Origin: Hyphomonadaceae bacterium
Lineage (GTDB): Bacteria; Pseudomonadota; Alphaproteobacteria; Caulobacterales; Aquidulcibacteraceae
DNA: 64,000 nt
Direction of reading: 5' to 3'
Assembly (NCBI GenBank): GCA_023384105.1
Contig: JAHDXR010000004.1
Location: forward strand, 186,001 to 250,000
Shown: in pieces, positions 1 to 9,028 of the stretch
Numbering within the stretch: position 1 is the first letter of the stretch
Layout: the number at the start of each line of letters is the position of its first letter
Translations under genes and position numbers: made by a program
Notes under the pieces: model-generated
The model's input: the letters and a program-made list of their open reading frames with translations, nothing else
What the model was told of the DNA's origin: nothing
The model's database searches: none

Positions 1-1
1 C

Positions 2-151
2 CTGATGCGCATGGTCGGTTTTCGCAACCTCGCCGTTCATCAATATCAGAAGCTCGATCTCGCCATCGTGCGCGCGGTGATCGAGAAGAATCTGGACGAC
101 CTACTCGACTTCTCAACGGTCGCGCTGCGTCTGCCGCTTGCGAGCCCATAA
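2..151 (+). CDS. HepT-like ribonuclease toxin, C-terminal fragment
   Basis: The window opens inside a gene; the last 49 codons are visible and end in TAA. The fragment contains RNLAVHQY, which fits the R-x4-H-x-Y catalytic motif of HepT (DUF86) toxins, set in the usual FRN-VH-Y context. HepT proteins are small helical toxins that act as RNases or are neutralised by AMPylation by a MntA nucleotidyltransferase antitoxin. The partner gene would lie upstream, outside the window. Identification rests on the motif alone. Confidence 0.7.
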   Translation: MMRMVGFRNLAVHQYQKLDLAIVRAVIEKNLDDLLDFSTVALRLPLASP

Positions 152-160
152 CGAGCGCCC

Positions 161-3100
161 ATGCAAACCGCCCTCACGCCGCACCCTTCCGCCAGCACCG
201 ACTGGGACGCCCTCGATGCGCTGAAATACCAGGACGAGGACGCCGCCGTCGCCGCCCTCCTGGCCGATGCGCCGCTCGATCCGGCCGCCCGCGCCAGCGT
301 CAACGCCGAGGCGCGCGCGCTGGTGGTGCGGGCGCGGAGCCTGAAGCGCCGCAAGGGCATGATGGAGAGCTTCCTCGAAGAGTTCGGCCTCTCCAACGCC
401 GAGGGCCTGGCGCTGATGTGCCTGGCCGAGGCGCTGCTGCGCGTGCCGGACGAGGAGACCGCCGACAAGCTGATCGCCGAGAAGATCGCCAGCGGCAAAT
501 GGGGCGAGCATGTCGGCAAATCGGATCACTGGCTGGTCAATGCCGGCACCTGGGGCCTCATGCTCACCGGCCGCATCGTCTCGCTGCCGGAGGAAATGAA
601 GAGCGACAGCGCCAGGTTCATGGCCAAGTTCGTGCAGCGCGCGGGCGAGCCGGTCGTGCGCGCCGGCGCCATGCAGGCGATGCGCATCCTGGGCGAGCAA
701 TTCGTGCTTGGCCGCAACATCGAAGAAGCGCTGAAGCGCGGCGTCGGCATGGTGCGCCAGGGGCTCGCCACCCGCTACTCGTTCGACATGCTGGGCGAAG
801 GCGCCCGCACCGACGAAGACGCGGTGCGCTACCTGAAGAGCTACGCCGATGCGATCGCCGCCGTCGGCGAAGCGTCCGGCGGGCAGGGGCCGCAGGCCTC
901 GTCCGGCATTTCGGTGAAGCTCTCGGCGCTGCATCCGCGCTACGAGGCGCGCCAGGAAGAACGCGTCATGCGCGAACTCTATCCGCGCGTGCTCGAACTC
1001 GCCGAAAGCGCCAGGACGTGGAACATCGGCCTTACGCTCGACGCCGAGGAGGCCGACCGACTCGTACTGTCGCTCAAGCTGTTCGAGAAGCTTGCGCTCG
1101 AACCGTCGCTGCGCGGCTGGGAAGGCCTGGGTCTCGCCATCCAAGCATACCAGAAGCGCATGCGCAGTCTGATCGAGCGCCTCGCCGCGCTGGCGCGCCG
1201 CCGCGGCGCGCCGATCCAGACGCGTCTCGTCAAAGGCGCCTACTGGGACGGCGAGGTGAAGCGCGCGCAGATCATGGGCCGCGCCGACTTCCCGGTCTGG
1301 ACCACCAAGGCGGCGACGGACGTGCACTATCTCGCCTGCGCGCGCGATCTGTTCCGCGCCGGCGACGCCATCTTCCCGCAATTCGCCACTCACAACGCCC
1401 ACACCGTCGCCGCCGTGCGGCGCATGGCCGCCAGCGCCGGGCGCGACGCGTTCGAGTTCCAGCGTCTGCACGGCATGGGCGAGGCGCTTTACCTCGCCGT
1501 CGATCCGCCGCCGCCGGTGCGCGTTTACGCGCCGGTGGGCGGTCACGAGGATTTGCTGCCGTACCTGGTGCGCCGCCTGCTGGAGAACGGCGCCAACACC
1601 AGTTTCGTGCACTCCTTCCTGGATGACGATGTCTCGCCCGACATCGTCGCCGCCGATCCGATCGCGACGCTGGAAGCCAATCCGCACCGCCACCGCCGCC
1701 TGCCGCCGCCGTCGCAGCTCTACGGCGCCAGCCGCCGCAACTCGACCGGCCGCGATCTCTCCATCGCCGCGGACCGCGAAGCGCTCGTCCGCGCCGCTCC
1801 TCCCCCGTTCACGGGGGAGGTCCGAGCGCAGCGAGGGGAGGGGGAAAATCCGTCGGACGTCGGCGCCGGCCCCCTCAGTCACGCTGCGCGTGACAGCTCC
1901 TCCGCAAGCGTGGGAGCAATTGCTACAGCGCTCTCGGCGTTCAAGGCCTGGAACGCCAAGGGCGGTGCGGCGCGCGGCGCGATCCTGCGCGCCATGGCCG
2001 ACAAGCTGCAGGCCAACCACGATCCGCTGGTGGCGCTGATCGCGCGCGAAGCCGGGCGTGACCTGCAGGACTGCATCGACGAAGTCCGCGAAGCCGTCGA
2101 TTTCTGCCGCTACTACGCCGCCGAGGCCGAGCGCCTGTTCGCCGGTCCGCATCCGCTGCCGTCGCCGGCGGGCGAGAGCGATCATCTCGAACTGCACGGC
2201 CGCGGCGCGTTCGTCTGCATCAGCCCGTGGAACTTCCCGCTGGCGATCTTCACGGGCCAACTCGCCGCCGCGCTCGCCGCCGGCAACACGGTGGTCGCCA
2301 AGCCCGCCGAACAGACCCCGCGCATCGCCGAGTTCGCGGTCAAGCTGTTCTACGAAGCCGGCCTGCCGCAAGGCGTGCTGCAGCTGGCGCAGGGCGACGG
2401 CAAGGTCGGCGGCGAACTGGTCGCCGATCCGCGCATCGCCGGCGTCGCGTTCACCGGCTCCACCGAAGTCGCACGCCTGATCAACCGCACGCTCGCTGCC
2501 AAGGACGGCCCGATCGCGCCGCTGATCGCCGAAACCGGCGGCCTCAACGGTCTTTTCGTCGACACCACGGCGCTGAAAGAGCAGGTGGTGGACGACGTCA
2601 TCGTCTCGGCCTTCAACTCCGCCGGCCAGCGCTGCTCCAGCTTGCGCATCCTGTTCCTGCCGCACGAGACGGCCGACGAAATCATCGAGACCCTGATGGG
2701 CGCGATGGATGCGCTGATCATCGGCGATCCCATCGATCCGGTCACCGACATCGGCCCGATCATCGACGCCGAAGCCAAGGCCAATCTCGACAAGCACATG
2801 GCGCGCATGCGCAAGGAAGCGCGCGTGCTGAAGCAGATCGACGTCAGCCGCCTCGGCGGCAATTTCTTCGGCCCGGCGCTGGTCGAACTCGCAAGCCTCG
2901 ATCAGATCGAGCGCGAAGTGTTCGGCCCGATCCTGCACGTCGTCCGCTACGATCCGGCCGATATCGCCAATGTCGGCGCAAAGCTCGCCGCCAAGGGCTA
3001 CGGCCTGACGCTCGGCGTCCACTCGCGGCTGGAGAGCTTCGCCGAAGAGGTGATCGCCGCGGTCCCCGCCGGCAACGTCTACATTAACCGCACCATCGTC

Positions 3101-3259
3101 GGCGCCGTTGTCGGCGTGCAGCCGTTCGGCGGCTCGGGCCTGTCCGGCACCGGCCCCAAGGCGGGCGGGCCGCACTATCTGCTGCGCTTCGCCGAGGAAC
3201 GCGCCGTCAGCAACAACATCGCCGCTCAGGGCGGCGATCCGCAGTTGTTGAACTTGTAG
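161..3259 (+). CDS. putA: bifunctional proline dehydrogenase / L-glutamate gamma-semialdehyde dehydrogenase
   Basis: PutA oxidises proline to P5C with FAD in its first domain, then converts glutamate semialdehyde to glutamate with NAD in its second. The 1032-residue protein has a helical N-terminus without an RHH DNA-binding domain, so it is probably not an autorepressor. The PRODH barrel spans roughly residues 170-480 and the aldehyde dehydrogenase domain about 560-1010. The dehydrogenase nucleophile is Cys825 in AGQRCSS and the general base is Glu791 in AETGG. The C-terminus ends [15 protein letters not shown], as in many PutA proteins. Residues about 546-585 are encoded by an inserted GC-rich repeat element (see the repeat entry) that keeps the frame open between the two catalytic domains. 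The gene follows the HepT fragment by 9 nt. Confidence 0.95.
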   Translation: MQTALTPHPSASTDWDALDALKYQDEDAAVAALLADAPLDPAARASVNAEARALVVRARSLKRRKGMMESFLEEFGLSNAEGLALMCLAEALLRVPDEETADKLIAEKIASGKWGEHVGKSDHWLVNAGTWGLMLTGRIVSLPEEMKSDSARFMAKFVQRAGEPVVRAGAMQAMRILGEQFVLGRNIEEALKRGVGMVRQGLATRYSFDMLGEGARTDEDAVRYLKSYADAIAAVGEASGGQGPQASSGISVKLSALHPRYEARQEERVMRELYPRVLELAESARTWNIGLTLDAEEADRLVLSLKLFEKLALEPSLRGWEGLGLAIQAYQKRMRSLIERLAALARRRGAPIQTRLVKGAYWDGEVKRAQIMGRADFPVWTTKAATDVHYLACARDLFRAGDAIFPQFATHNAHTVAAVRRMAASAGRDAFEFQRLHGMGEALYLAVDPPPPVRVYAPVGGHEDLLPYLVRRLLENGANTSFVHSFLDDDVSPDIVAADPIATLEANPHRHRRLPPPSQLYGASRRNSTGRDLSIAADREALVRAAPPPFTGEVRAQRGEGENPSDVGAGPLSHAARDSSSASVGAIATALSAFKAWNAKGGAARGAILRAMADKLQANHDPLVALIAREAGRDLQDCIDEVREAVDFCRYYAAEAERLFAGPHPLPSPAGESDHLELHGRGAFVCISPWNFPLAIFTGQLAAALAAGNTVVAKPAEQTPRIAEFAVKLFYEAGLPQGVLQLAQGDGKVGGELVADPRIAGVAFTGSTEVARLINRTLAAKDGPIAPLIAETGGLNGLFVDTTALKEQVVDDVIVSAFNSAGQRCSSLRILFLPHETADEIIETLMGAMDALIIGDPIDPVTDIGPIIDAEAKANLDKHMARMRKEARVLKQIDVSRLGGNFFGPALVELASLDQIEREVFGPILHVVRYDPADIANVGAKLAAKGYGLTLGVHSRLESFAEEVIAAVPAGNVYINRTIVGAVVGVQPFGGSGLSGTGPKAGGPHYLLRFAEERAVSNNIAAQGGDPQLLNL
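1795..1917. repeat. GC-rich repeat element inserted in frame in putA
   Basis: This roughly 120-bp stretch has the landmarks of the intergenic element at about 27372-27515, in the same order: CCTCCCCC / GGGGGAGG arms, GGAGGGG, then GGCGCCGGCCCCCTCAGTCAC and GTGACAGCTCC. Here it lies inside putA and is read as about 40 low-complexity residues (PPPFTGEV...[10 protein letters not shown]) that look unlike any PutA domain. Ends are approximate. Confidence 0.8.
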
Positions 3260-3261
3260 AA

Positions 3262-3342
3262 CGGCGATCGGCAGGTCGGCAGTCGGCAATCGGGAAAAAC
3301 TCGGGTACGACTGCCGATCCGTCGACCCGCCGATTGCCGAGA
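3262..3342. repeat. imperfect inverted repeat downstream of putA
   Basis: The arms TCGGCAGTCGGCAATCGG and CCGATTGCCGA (with ACTGCCGATC) face each other across a GAAAAACTCGGG centre. It may form a hairpin at the end of the putA transcript, but there is no clear T-tract. Confidence 0.5.
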
Positions 3343-3346
3343 GACC

Positions 3347-3805
3347 ATGTCGCACGACAACGTCACGCCGTTCCGCCGTCCGCCGAAGCGCCCCGCCGTG
3401 CGCCAGCAGGGCGGCCTGGGGCTGAAGTCGCATCGCGGCAAGGTCGTGCTTGCGCACCTGCTGACCATCGCCGCGTTCGTGCTGAACTTCTTCCTCACCA
3501 CCGCGCCGTGGTCGTTCCTGTCGCTGGCGGTGGCGATTGCGGCGGTGGTGCTGGTCTATTCCAATCGCGGCGAAGCGATGCCCTGGGCCAACACGCACCA
3601 CGAGCACGCGCTGCGCACGCTGATCATCGGCTACGCCATCAACATCGTGGCGAGCCTGCTGGGCCTGATCAGCGGCGCGCTCATCGTCGTGTCGTTCTAC
3701 GTCACGCTGGGCGTGACGGTCTGGGCGGTGCTGCGCGCCGCGATCGCGCTGGTCCTGGGCGTGCTGCGCAAGCCGATCCCCAACCCGCACGGCTGGCTGA
3801 TCTAG
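3347..3805 (+). CDS. small multi-spanning membrane protein, DUF4870-like
   Basis: A 152-residue protein with a basic cytoplasmic N-terminus (residues 1-30, rich in R, P and K) followed by about four hydrophobic segments between residues 32 and 140. The spacing of short loops and the NTHHEHALRT stretch before the third segment resemble DUF4870/Tic20-type bacterial membrane proteins, of unknown function. A second protein of similar architecture is encoded at 23306-23680. The start ATG is preceded by GAGAGACC. The stop overlaps the convergent gene by 4 nt. Confidence 0.65.
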   Translation: MSHDNVTPFRRPPKRPAVRQQGGLGLKSHRGKVVLAHLLTIAAFVLNFFLTTAPWSFLSLAVAIAAVVLVYSNRGEAMPWANTHHEHALRTLIIGYAINIVASLLGLISGALIVVSFYVTLGVTVWAVLRAAIALVLGVLRKPIPNPHGWLI

Positions 3806-4122
3806 CTAGCCGCCAGCCGGCAGCCGTATTCGCCCTCCGCCACGGCTTTCGCGCTGATCGCGCCGAACAGCACGCTGGCGCGCACCGTTTCGCCGTCCTG
3901 CGTCACCGTGATCTGGTTGCGCGCGCTGTCCGGAAAGTCGGCGATGCAGCTCTCCAGGCTGCGCCCGCTGACATGGAGGCACGAGCAGGTCTGCTTGGCG
4001 GCGTAGCCGGTGGCGATCTGGGCGTAGGCGATCTGGCCGCGATTGCTCCAGGCGCCCGCAGCCAGCGCGGCGGCGATCACCAGCAGCACCGCAAGCACGA
4101 TCCAGCGTTTGCGCAGCGCCAT
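3802..4122 (-). CDS. membrane-anchored small protein with CSCLHVSGR motif, unknown function
   Basis: A 106-residue protein with one N-terminal hydrophobic helix (residues 7-25) that could be an uncleaved anchor, and a periplasmic remainder. It carries AAKQTCSCLHVSGRSLESC, a cysteine-rich block I recognise from short proteins sitting beside class C-type serine hydrolases in related bacteria, which is also the arrangement here (the hydrolase is divergent, 48 nt away). No catalytic motif is evident. Confidence 0.65.
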   Translation of the reverse strand: MALRKRWIVLAVLLVIAAALAAGAWSNRGQIAYAQIATGYAAKQTCSCLHVSGRSLESCIADFPDSARNQITVTQDGETVRASVLFGAISAKAVAEGEYGCRLAAS

Positions 4123-4170
4123 GGCCTCCCCCTATTGTCAGCCATCTTAGCCAAGGGGAGGGGGCGCGTC

Positions 4171-5358
4171 ATGCTGCGCGGCGCGATCGTGGCGGCGGTT
4201 CTGGTTTTCGCGGCGTCAGCGCAGGCGCAGCAGCTGCACCCGCTGCCGCAGCAGCCGGCGGATGTCCCCTGGCCGACGCAGGATTGGCCTGAGGCGCCGC
4301 TTCCCGGCGATGTCGACCGCCCCGCCTTCGACCTCGCCGTCACCGAAGCCTTCGCCGGCGTGCATCCCCGGCTTGGCGAAACCCGCGCCGTCGTCATCGT
4401 CCAGGGCGGCCGGCTGGTGTTCGAGCGCTACGCCGACGGCTATTCTCGCGATACGCGGCTGAATTCCTGGTCCATGGCCAAGTCCGTCACGCACGCGCTG
4501 GTCGGCGCCGCCGTGCTGCAGGGGCGCGTCTCGATCGATGCGCCGATGGGCAATCCCCACTGGCGCGCCGGCGACCGCCGCGCCTCGATCCCGTGGCGCG
4601 ACTGGCTGCAGATGGTCGACGGCCTCGCCTACAACGAGAACGCCGAGAACGTCGCCGAGGCCGGCAATGCGCGCATGCTGTTCGGCGAGGGCCGCGCGGA
4701 CGTCGTGCGCTGGGCCGCCGCGCGCCCGCTGATCCACGATCCCGGCGCGCACTGGAACTACAGCTCGGCGACGACGATGCTGATCTCCGACGCGCTGACG
4801 CGCGCCGTCGCGCCCGGCGTCCGCGATGCGAGCGAGCGCCGCGAACTCATGCGCGGGTGGATGCACAGCTCGCTGTTCGACCGCATCGGCATGCATCCGG
4901 TGGTCGAGTTCGATCCGCAGGGGACGTTCTACGGCAGTTCGCTGGTGTGGGCCTCGGCGCGCGACTTCGCGCGCTTCGGCTATCTCTATCTGCGCGGCGG
5001 CGTCTGGGACGGCGAGCGCGTGCTGCCGGAGGGCTGGGTCGATTTCGCCCGCACGCCGGGTCCCGACGCCAACGCCGACATTTACGGCGCGCACTGGTGG
5101 CTGACGCCGCGCAGCGGCCCCGGCCGGCCCATGCGCTCGCTGATCACCGACAACCGCATGGCCGACGTCTTTTCGGCCCAAGGCTACGAAGGCCAGATCA
5201 TCGTCGTTGCGCCGTCGAAGGATCTGGTCATGGTGCGCCTGGGCCTCTTCCACGGCGGCGCGGACTCATGGGACGCGCTCGGCGACTGGTCGACGCGCCT
5301 GATCGGCGCGTTCGGCGACCGGGCCGCGCAAGCAGGCATAGGAGAGCGCGATGGCTGA
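4171..5358 (+). CDS. serine hydrolase, beta-lactamase class C / esterase family
   Basis: A 395-residue exported enzyme. The signal peptide ends near ASAQAQ (residues 15-21). The serine nucleophile motif S-x-x-K is S101-M-A-K104. The second motif reads NYSSATT, a YSS variant of the usual YxN. Such proteins are DD-peptidase-fold esterases or amide hydrolases; the substrate cannot be read from the sequence. The open frame extends upstream to 3334, but that part overlaps DUF4870 in another frame. The ATG at 4171 has AGGGGAGGGGG upstream and begins a proper signal peptide, so I chose it. Confidence 0.85.
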   Translation: MLRGAIVAAVLVFAASAQAQQLHPLPQQPADVPWPTQDWPEAPLPGDVDRPAFDLAVTEAFAGVHPRLGETRAVVIVQGGRLVFERYADGYSRDTRLNSWSMAKSVTHALVGAAVLQGRVSIDAPMGNPHWRAGDRRASIPWRDWLQMVDGLAYNENAENVAEAGNARMLFGEGRADVVRWAAARPLIHDPGAHWNYSSATTMLISDALTRAVAPGVRDASERRELMRGWMHSSLFDRIGMHPVVEFDPQGTFYGSSLVWASARDFARFGYLYLRGGVWDGERVLPEGWVDFARTPGPDANADIYGAHWWLTPRSGPGRPMRSLITDNRMADVFSAQGYEGQIIVVAPSKDLVMVRLGLFHGGADSWDALGDWSTRLIGAFGDRAAQAGIGERDG

Positions 5359-5635
5359 CGAAGGACATGACGTGAAGCGTGAGTGCGCGAAGCTCTTGCG
5401 CGAGGCCGGCTACACGTATCTGGCCGTCGAGATGGAGCATGGCTCGCTCTCGGCGCTGGCGAAGGACGAGCCGTTCTTCCTGCTGTGCGGCCGCGACCGG
5501 CTGGCGCCGACGGCGATCAAGGCCTGGATCGAAGCCGCGCGCATCTCGAACGTGCCGGACCACAAGCTCGAATCCGCGCACGAGACCATCGAAGCGATCG
5601 AAGGCTGGCCCGGCGACCGGCACTATCCGGACTGA
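5351..5635 (+). CDS. conserved small acidic protein, unknown function
   Basis: A 94-residue soluble protein whose start lies inside the last 8 nt of the serine hydrolase gene, with GGAGAGCG just upstream of its ATG. It is therefore probably translationally coupled. No domain recognised. Composition and codon use match the neighbours, so it looks like a real gene rather than a shadow. Confidence 0.65.
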   Translation: MADEGHDVKRECAKLLREAGYTYLAVEMEHGSLSALAKDEPFFLLCGRDRLAPTAIKAWIEAARISNVPDHKLESAHETIEAIEGWPGDRHYPD

Positions 5636-5637
5636 GG

Positions 5638-5766
5638 CGCTATCCGACGCAAGCGCGCCATGGAGCGCCGGCGCCCTCGCCGGCATGCGCCCGATCGAAC
5701 GAACGCCAACGCTTGTCGGCAGCTGTCGCGCCGCGCCGGCGCGTCCGATATTCGGCGGATATTTTA
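5638..5766. repeat. intergenic GC-rich repeat, family B
   Basis: Contains ATGGAGCGCCGGCGCCCTCGCCGGCATG arranged as a palindrome around GCCGGCG, then the block AACGCTTGTCGGCAGC followed by GTCGCGCC. The same block order occurs at 11593-11698, and the palindromic core recurs at 13497, 20098, 30195 and 36765. Confidence 0.7.
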
Positions 5767-6114
5767 GTGCGCCGTCCGCAACGCGGCGTGGGCGCGCTCG
5801 AGCCCCTGATAGAGCAGGCCGCGCACGTCGCGGTCGCCGCCGTGCGCGGCCGTTTTCGCCAGCGCCGCCAGCGTCTCGGCGGCTTCCGGCTCATCGACGG
5901 CTTGAGCCAGCGCGGCCAGGGCGCGGGTGCGGTTGGCGAACGCCTGCGCGCCGGCGCCGCAAGCATCGATCACGTACATGCGCAATTGGCGCATCGCGGT
6001 CGGCAGGTGCGGCGGAGGCGCGGCGCGGTTTTCGCGGCGGCGATCGTGCAGGCGCAATTTGTTCGCCTGCCTGCGGTCAGGCCCGAAATAGCAGGGATGA
6101 TCGACCCACAACAT
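5764..6114 (-). CDS. conserved hypothetical protein with CYFGPDRR motif
   Basis: A 116-residue soluble protein with an N-terminal HPCYFGPDRRQ motif, a basic stretch, then a predicted all-helical alanine-rich C-terminal half (residues 45-116). The GPDRR motif recurs in small proteins of stalked alphaproteobacteria, but I cannot assign a function. It reads out toward the family B repeat, and the last residues abut it. Confidence 0.6.
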   Translation of the reverse strand: MLWVDHPCYFGPDRRQANKLRLHDRRRENRAAPPPHLPTAMRQLRMYVIDACGAGAQAFANRTRALAALAQAVDEPEAAETLAALAKTAAHGGDRDVRGLLYQGLERAHAALRTAH

Positions 6115-6223
6115 TGCATCGACATCGCGCCCGGATCGGGCGCAGCTTTCTCCTGTATGCGATGGTACGCGGGTATGATTAGGAGTGTGTTGCGGTTCGC
6201 GGAGAAATCGTCGTCAACGCGCG

Positions 6224-7057
6224 TTAGCCAAGCCCGACCAGCGCGCGCACGTCGGCGGGCGTTTTTCCCGCGTCCCGTAAGGCGCGCAGCGTCGCGCTTC
6301 GATCGCGCTTGGCGAGGCGCTTTCCGTCTTCGCCCAGCACCAGCCGATGGTGCCGGTACACGGGCTGGGGCAGGCCGAGCAGCTTCTGCAGCAGCACGTG
6401 CAGATGCGCGGCCTCGCGCAGGTCCTCGCCGCGGGTCACGTGGGTCACGCCCTGCAGCGCGTCGTCCCACACCGAGGCCAAGTGATAGCTCGCGCCGAAA
6501 TCCTTGCGCGCCAGCACCACGTCGCCGTGGCGTTCCGGTTCGGCGCGCACCGGCGCCGTCTCATCCTCGAACACCAGCGCGAAATAGGCCGGCCCGAGCG
6601 CCGCGCGCGCCTTCTTCAGCGAGAGCCGCCAGGCGAACGCATCGCCCGCCGCCAGGCGCTGGGCTTCCTCCTCCGCCGGCAGCGCTTCGCCGGCGAAGCG
6701 CTCTTCCGCCGCGCCATGCGGCGCCGAGGCGATCGCGTCGGCGATCTCCTTGCGGGTGCGGAAGCAGCGATAGACGAGGCCGCGCCCGATCAGGTCCTGC
6801 AGCGGCTCGGCGTACTCGGCCATGTGCTCCGACTGGCGCCGCACCGGCTCCTCCCAGCTGAGGCCGAGCCAGGCGAGGTCCTCATAGATCGCCGCCTCGA
6901 ACTCCGGGCGCGCCCGGCCCAGGTCGATGTCTTCGATCCGCAGCAGGAAGCGCCCGTTCGCGGCGCGCGCGGCGTCGAACGCCGTCAGCGCCGAGAGCGC
7001 GTGGCCCAGATGCAGGTAGCCCGTGGGCGAGGGGGCGAAGCGGGTGACGAAGCTCAT
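6224..7057 (-). CDS. gluQ: glutamyl-Q tRNA(Asp) synthetase
   Basis: GluQ-RS charges glutamate onto the queuosine base of tRNA(Asp) in the cytoplasm. At 277 residues it is a truncated class I glutamyl-tRNA synthetase paralog lacking the anticodon-binding domain. The ATP-binding signature is HLGHALSA (residues 16-23) after FAPSPTGYL, and the KMSKS-like loop is GKRLAKRD near residue 240. The zinc-ligand region is partly degenerate (CFRTRKEI). The start ATG directly precedes SFVTRFAPSPTG, the normal beginning for the family. Confidence 0.92.
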   Translation of the reverse strand: MSFVTRFAPSPTGYLHLGHALSALTAFDAARAANGRFLLRIEDIDLGRARPEFEAAIYEDLAWLGLSWEEPVRRQSEHMAEYAEPLQDLIGRGLVYRCFRTRKEIADAIASAPHGAAEERFAGEALPAEEEAQRLAAGDAFAWRLSLKKARAALGPAYFALVFEDETAPVRAEPERHGDVVLARKDFGASYHLASVWDDALQGVTHVTRGEDLREAAHLHVLLQKLLGLPQPVYRHHRLVLGEDGKRLAKRDRSATLRALRDAGKTPADVRALVGLG

Positions 7058-7315
7058 CCGGCCCGGAGGCTACCGCCCGTGCCGCCGTGTCGCTACGCCA
7101 ACATCCTGAAAACGCGGAAATTAGCCGCCGGCGCCTGCGCCTTTTCGGCCACGTTGCCGCGCTGTCACGAAGCTGTCGCTGCAAATCAGCTAGTCTTGGG
7201 TTCGCGGCGCGGCTGAATCCGTATAGGTTGCGCCGCAGCCAAGGAGTCTCGTCTTCAGTCCCAAGAGCGCAATCACCTGCCAGTTCGTGGAGCGGTCGCA
7301 CTGGAGCGGTCGCCA

Positions 7316-7876
7316 ATGAACGTCACCAGTGCGCCTTTGGCGGGATGGCCGGCGCTGGTGCTCAACGCCGATTTCCGCCCGCTCTCCTATTATCCGCTGT
7401 CGCTGTGGCCCTGGCAGGAGGCCATCAAGGCCGTCTTCCTCGAACGCGTCGACGTCGTCGCGCACTACGATCAGGTCGTGCATTCGCCCTCGTTCGAGAT
7501 GCGGCTGCCGAGCGTCATTTCGCTGCGCGATTACGTGCACCAGGATCGCCCCCCGGCGTTCACGCGCTTCAACGTGTTCCTGCGCGACGGCTTCAGCTGC
7601 CAGTATTGCGGCTCGCCCGACGATCTCACCTTCGATCACGTGATCCCGCGCTCGCGCGGCGGGCGCACCACATGGGAGAACATCGTCACCGCCTGCGCGC
7701 CGTGTAATCTGCGGAAGGGCGGCAAGTACGCCCATGTCAGCGGCATGCGTCCGTTCAAGCGGCCGCGCCGGCCGACCATGCATGAGCTGCAGCACGTCGG
7801 CCGCCGCTTCCCGCCGCACCATCTGCACGAAAGCTGGATGGACTATCTGTACTGGGACGTCGAACTGGAAGCGTGA
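7316..7876 (+). CDS. HNH endonuclease family protein
   Basis: A 186-residue protein with an HNH/zinc-finger nuclease core: CQYC near residue 98, DHVIPRSRGG near 110, then EN and CAPCNLRKGG. The N-terminal ALVLNADFRPLSYYPLS segment is characteristic of a chromosomal, widely conserved HNH family in alphaproteobacteria. Its substrate is not established. The ATG at 7316 is preceded by GGAGCGGTCGCC; GGAGCGGTCGC occurs twice in the 25 nt upstream. Confidence 0.88.
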   Translation: MNVTSAPLAGWPALVLNADFRPLSYYPLSLWPWQEAIKAVFLERVDVVAHYDQVVHSPSFEMRLPSVISLRDYVHQDRPPAFTRFNVFLRDGFSCQYCGSPDDLTFDHVIPRSRGGRTTWENIVTACAPCNLRKGGKYAHVSGMRPFKRPRRPTMHELQHVGRRFPPHHLHESWMDYLYWDVELEA

Positions 7877-7883
7877 GTTCCCA

Positions 7884-8168
7884 TTACATGGGACGCCGGA
7901 ACACGGCGTGGATGCGAGCGTCGGGAATGTGGGGCGTGGCGCGGCGGTCGGCGGTGTGCGGCGCGTACGCGGCCTCCCCATCGCGGCTGCGCGCGAAAGC
8001 GCCGTTCCAGTTCACCTGAACCGCGCAGGCGGCGTCGCCGGCGAATGTCTCGCCCGCTTCGAGGGCGTTCAGGAGGCTATGCCGGATCCCGGCGAGCGGA
8101 CGCTCGATCGGCTCGCCCGCCAGCACGAACGCCGCTGCGGCTATCGCCAGGGCTTGCGCGCAGTCCAT
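7884..8168 (-). CDS. small exported protein, unknown function
   Basis: A 94-residue product whose first 18 residues (MDCAQALAIAAAAFVLAG) look like a short signal sequence. The rest is acidic and soluble. It is convergent with the HNH gene, 7 nt apart. No domain recognised. Confidence 0.5.
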   Translation of the reverse strand: MDCAQALAIAAAAFVLAGEPIERPLAGIRHSLLNALEAGETFAGDAACAVQVNWNGAFARSRDGEAAYAPHTADRRATPHIPDARIHAVFRRPM

Positions 8169-8310
8169 GATCCTCTCCCTCGCGCGCCGCGGGCTCGGCG
8201 GCGCGGGGAGGGATATGCAGGCGCGACGTTGCGTGCGTTCGTCGGCGTTGAAACAAAGCTGAAATGTGAGCGGGCGGCTAAAGCGCTGCGTCGGATTTAC
8301 CTGCGGCGCT

Positions 8311-8481
8311 TTAGTTGCCGATGGCGGCGCCCACCTTGTCGGCCGTATCGGTGAAGCTGTCCTTCATGGAATCGCCCACGAGGCCGACGGCGCCCATGAT
8401 GGCGACGCCGATCAGCACGGCGATCAGGCCGTACTCAATCGCGGTCGTGCCGCGTTCGTCATGCAGAAACCGGGCGATCAT
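8311..8481 (-). CDS. Flp/Fap-type pilin component
   Basis: A 56-residue type IVb prepilin. The leader MIARFLHDERG is followed by TTAIEYGLIAVLIGVAIM. Cleavage after Gly11 leaves Glu at position +5 and Tyr at +6, as in Flp pilins processed by TadV/CpaA. The frame is open further upstream, but the ATG at 8481 begins the proper leader and overlaps the Nudix stop codon (ATGA), with GGAGCG 5 nt upstream. No tad/cpa assembly genes lie nearby, so this is an orphan pilin gene in the window. Confidence 0.88.
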   Translation of the reverse strand: MIARFLHDERGTTAIEYGLIAVLIGVAIMGAVGLVGDSMKDSFTDTADKVGAAIGN

Positions 8482-8918
8482 GCGGCGCTCCGTTCGATCA
8501 GGCGGTCCACCAGCACCACGTCCGCCGGCGGCATGTCGTGGTCGCGCAATTCGGCCGGCTTTACCCACTTCGCCGCCTGCGCCGCGTTGGGATCGAGCTT
8601 CAGTTCGCCCCGCCAGCGCTTGGCGATGTAGAGCGGCATGAGCAGATGGAAGTCCGGATAAGCGTGCGAAGCGAACGCGAACGGATCCAGAGCGTCTGGT
8701 TCGACGGTCAAATCCAGTTCCTCCTTCAGCTCCCGGATCAGCGCATGCTCCGGCGCTTCGCCGGGCTCGACCTTGCCGCCGGGGAACTCCCAGAGACCGC
8801 CGAGCTGTTTGTGGTGCGGACGCTGCGTGATCAGCACGCGCCCCAACGGGTCGATCAAAGCGGCGGCCGCCACCAGGAGGAGGCGCCGCTTTGAACTCCG
8901 ATCATCGCCGATTTGCAT
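8478..8918 (-). CDS. mutT: MutT-like Nudix hydrolase (8-oxo-dGTP diphosphatase)
   Basis: A Nudix domain protein of 146 residues. The box G-x5-E-x7-R-E-x-x-E-E is G48 through ELKEELDL, and TQRPHHKQLGGLWEFPGG is typical of MutT enzymes that remove oxidised dGTP from the nucleotide pool. I use the ATG at 8918; a TTG 42 nt upstream (8960) is the other candidate. The stop overlaps the start of the Flp pilin gene by 4 nt. Confidence 0.88.
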   Translation of the reverse strand: MQIGDDRSSKRRLLLVAAAALIDPLGRVLITQRPHHKQLGGLWEFPGGKVEPGEAPEHALIRELKEELDLTVEPDALDPFAFASHAYPDFHLLMPLYIAKRWRGELKLDPNAAQAAKWVKPAELRDHDMPPADVVLVDRLIERSAA

Positions 8919-8993
8919 GAAGAAGCCGTGAGGCAGGATGGTTTCGCCTCGCTTAACCAATCCGCCGCCGCGACGCCAGCACGCTGTGTCGCA

Positions 8994-9024
8994 TTGAGTT
9001 AAAGCGGTGGAAACCGCTTATTAT
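8994..9024 (+). promoter_or_regulatory. promoter with 19-bp spacer and dyad operator ahead of DUF2946-TonB receptor
   Basis: A -35-like TTGAGT (8994-8999) and a -10-like TATTAT (9019-9024) are separated by 19 bp. A perfect dyad AAGCGGT-GGAA-ACCGCTT (9002-9019) fills the spacer. Long spacers with a dyad between the boxes are the hallmark of MerR-family promoters. The predicted start point falls at or next to the ATG at 9029, so the mRNA may be leaderless. Confidence 0.5.
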
Positions 9025-9028
9025 CGGT

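Noticed and set aside
113-3790. 1225-codon open frame on the minus strand opposite putA
   Set aside because: GC-rich codon bias of putA keeps the antisense frame open. Its product is a string of R, A, H and D without domains.
7058-7315. ncRNA in the 258-nt gap before the HNH gene
   Set aside because: A weak CTTGG/GCGGCG hairpin and a GGAGCGGTCGC repeat are present, but neither has support beyond chance in GC-rich DNA.
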